NCBI GenBank assembly: GCA_018241455.1
Contig: JAFEDW010000107.1
Coordinates: 1 to 7,005 of the forward strand
Direction of reading: 5' to 3'
Length of the DNA: 7,005 nt
Origin: Pseudomonadota bacterium
GTDB taxonomy: Bacteria > Pseudomonadota > Gammaproteobacteria > Steroidobacterales > Steroidobacteraceae
The position numbers and the translations under genes are program-made. Below are positions 5,689-7,005 of this stretch, in pieces. The notes beneath the pieces are model-generated. The model had not been told where the DNA came from. It made no database searches and saw only the letters and a list, made by a program, of their open reading frames with translations. How positions within the stretch are numbered: the first letter of the stretch is position 1; the number at the start of each line of letters is the position of its first letter.

Positions 5689-6733
5689 GCGGCACCTCCG
5701 CAGGCGTCGCGGCGGCGGCGCGCGCCAATTTCGCCAGAAGATTCTTCGCCGCACCGGAATCGATCGCCCGCGCGGCACGCGCGACCCCCAGGCGCGGCGC
5801 GGGCTCGGTGCCGGTCACTTCGAGCGCGAGCGCCGTGCCCAGCAACAACGCGTCGCGCGCCGCCCCGTGCTGCTCCCCCGCCAGCACGCGCCGCAGCGTG
5901 GCCGCGTTCTGCGCCGCATCGCCGCCGGCCAGGTCGTCGACGGCGCAGGGCGCCAGGCCGTAATCAGCCGGGTCGCGCTGTTCACGCCGCACTTCGCCGG
6001 CGCGCACGTCGAACAGCTCGAACGGCCCGACCGGCGTCGGCTCGTCCCAGCCGGCGGCGCCGTGCACGACCAGCGCACGCTCGATGTCCATGCCGGCGAG
6101 CGCCTGCGCCATCAGTTCGGCGGTCGGCAAATCGTAGGCGCCGATCACATGGAACGGCGGCGCGGCCGGATTGGTCAACGGACCCAGGATGTTGAACACG
6201 GTACGCACGCCGAGCGCGGCGCGCACCGCCGCCAGCGACTTCATTGCCGGATGGTAATGCGGCGCGAACAGGAACGTGAAGCCAGTGTCCGCGAAGCATT
6301 GCGCCGCGCGCACTTCATCCAGCGGCAACGCGAGGCCGAGCTCGTTGAGCACGTCAGCGCTCCCGGCGCGGCTCGAGATCGAGCGGTTGCCGTGCTTGAC
6401 GACCGGCACGCCACAAGCCGCGGTCAGCAATGCCGCGCCGGTCGACAGGTTGAGGCTCCCGGACTTGTCGCCGCCGGTGCCGACGATATCGACGGCGCGC
6501 AGCGGCGACGGCAGCACCGGCTTGCGTGCCAGCGAGCGCATCGCGACTGCGAACCCGCGCAGCTCGGCCGCGGTCACGCCCTTGAGCCGCAAGGCCGCGA
6601 GCACCGCCCCCGCCATCGCCGGCGCAAGCTCCGGCGCGGTGAGCGAGGCGAGCAAGGCGCCCGCTTCGCGCTCGGTGAGATTCTGTCCGTCGAGCAGGCG
6701 ATCGAGCGTCGGGCTGAGCGCGTTGTCGGCCAT
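5681..6733 (-). CDS. trpD: Anthranilate phosphoribosyltransferase
   Basis: This enzyme transfers phosphoribosyl from PRPP to anthranilate, giving phosphoribosylanthranilate. The 350 residues comprise an N-terminal helical domain (about 1-70) and a large alpha/beta domain. PRPP- and anthranilate-site motifs are intact: GTGGD (85-89), SLNLST (93-98), KHGNRSISSRAG (113-124), NILGPLTNP (181-189), and the metal-binding DE at 230-231. It is a single-function TrpD, not fused to a TrpG amidotransferase as in Escherichia coli; trpG is a separate gene just upstream. Start choice: ATG 6739 overlaps the trpG stop by one base (TGATG), but the only ribosome site, GGAG at 6746-6743, is 3 bases from it and 9 from ATG 6733, so 6733 is used. 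TTG at 6742 is also possible. The difference is two or three residues. Confidence 0.95.
   Translation of the reverse strand: MADNALSPTLDRLLDGQNLTEREAGALLASLTAPELAPAMAGAVLAALRLKGVTAAELRGFAVAMRSLARKPVLPSPLRAVDIVGTGGDKSGSLNLSTGAALLTAACGVPVVKHGNRSISSRAGSADVLNELGLALPLDEVRAAQCFADTGFTFLFAPHYHPAMKSLAAVRAALGVRTVFNILGPLTNPAAPPFHVIGAYDLPTAELMAQALAGMDIERALVVHGAAGWDEPTPVGPFELFDVRAGEVRREQRDPADYGLAPCAVDDLAGGDAAQNAATLRRVLAGEQHGAARDALLLGTALALEVTGTEPAPRLGVARAARAIDSGAAKNLLAKLARAAAATPAEVPRV
5695..5699 (-). promoter_or_regulatory. Ribosome binding site for trpC inside the trpD end
   Basis: A consensus GGAGG on the minus strand lies 6 bases before GTG 5688, within the last codons of trpD. It fixes the unusual trpC start and allows ribosome entry as well as re-initiation from trpD. 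Confidence 0.7.
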
Positions 6734-6738
6734 CGCCA

Positions 6739-7005
6739 TCAACTCCGCCCGCCGCCGGCCGCGCGCCCGCCGCTCAGCGCCAGGAAGTTCTTCATCATCG
6801 CCGGGCCCTGCGGCGTCAGCACGCTCTCGGGGTGGAACTGCACGCCTTCGATGTTGAACTGCGCGTGCCGCAATCCCATGATTTCCTGCTCGGCGGTGCG
6901 CGCCGTGACGATGAGCTCCCGCGGGAGCGAGGCGGCTTCCGAGATCAGTGAGTGATAACGCCCGACTTCACACGGGTTGGGCACGCCGGCGTACACGCCG
7001 CGGCC
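6739..7005 (-). CDS. trpG: Anthranilate synthase glutamine amidotransferase subunit (C-terminal part)
   Basis: The last 88 residues of a class I glutamine amidotransferase enter from the right edge; the start and the nucleophilic cysteine lie outside the window. The visible part has the RYHSL motif and GVQFHPES, whose His and Glu complete the Cys-His-Glu triad, followed by the family-typical ending MMKNFL. The partner would be TrpE, and the subunit supplies ammonia from glutamine for anthranilate formation. By sequence alone it could also be pabA (folate synthesis), since the two are close paralogues and are often shared. Location directly before trpD, with a one-base stop/ATG overlap, favours trpG. 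The C-terminal Gly/Ala/Arg-rich extension (SGGRAAGGGRS) is unremarkable. Confidence 0.92.
   Translation of the reverse strand, partial: GRGVYAGVPNPCEVGRYHSLISEAASLPRELIVTARTAEQEIMGLRHAQFNIEGVQFHPESVLTPQGPAMMKNFLALSGGRAAGGGRS

Noticed and set aside
5456..6955. 499-codon plus-strand frame opposite trpD
   Set aside because: It is antisense to an intact trpD with all PRPP-site motifs, and its Arg/His/Gln-rich composition is typical of high-G+C shadow frames.

Overview
The window is high-G+C bacterial DNA with dense, mostly leaderless gene packing and G/C-rich third codon positions. The trpG-trpD-trpC order and the protein types suggest a proteobacterium, probably beta or gamma; nothing here fixes the genus. 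There are six protein genes (two cut by the window edges) and no RNA gene, insertion sequence, CRISPR array or phage gene.

Layout. (1) 1-2540, minus strand: a two-gene ABC importer operon of the nitrate/sulfonate/taurine (NitT/TauT) class. A 578-residue permease with two fused membrane modules is followed after 19 bases by its ATPase, whose C-terminus runs off the left edge. No substrate-binding protein is in view. (2) 2541-2615: a 75-base divergent intergenic region. (3) 2616-3575, plus strand: a DmeF-type cation diffusion facilitator with a histidine-rich loop, predicted to export Co(II)/Ni(II). (4) 3636-4652, plus strand: a tandem glyoxalase-fold (VOC) protein carrying an 83-residue Lys/Arg/Ala/Pro tail like a bacterial histone H1. 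(5) 4653-4839: a convergent intergenic region with several inverted repeats. (6) 4840-7005, minus strand: the end of trpG, then trpD and trpC, overlapping stop to start.

The trp genes form one translationally coupled unit: glutamine amidotransferase of anthranilate synthase, anthranilate phosphoribosyltransferase and indole-3-glycerol-phosphate synthase, catalysing successive steps of tryptophan synthesis. The ABC importer and the metal exporter are divergently arranged and could share regulation, but the sequence does not show that they act together.

Most of the window is ordinary. The item most worth following is the VOC protein with the histone-H1-like tail. Second is the fused-permease importer beside a metal exporter with an H-H-H-D transport site.
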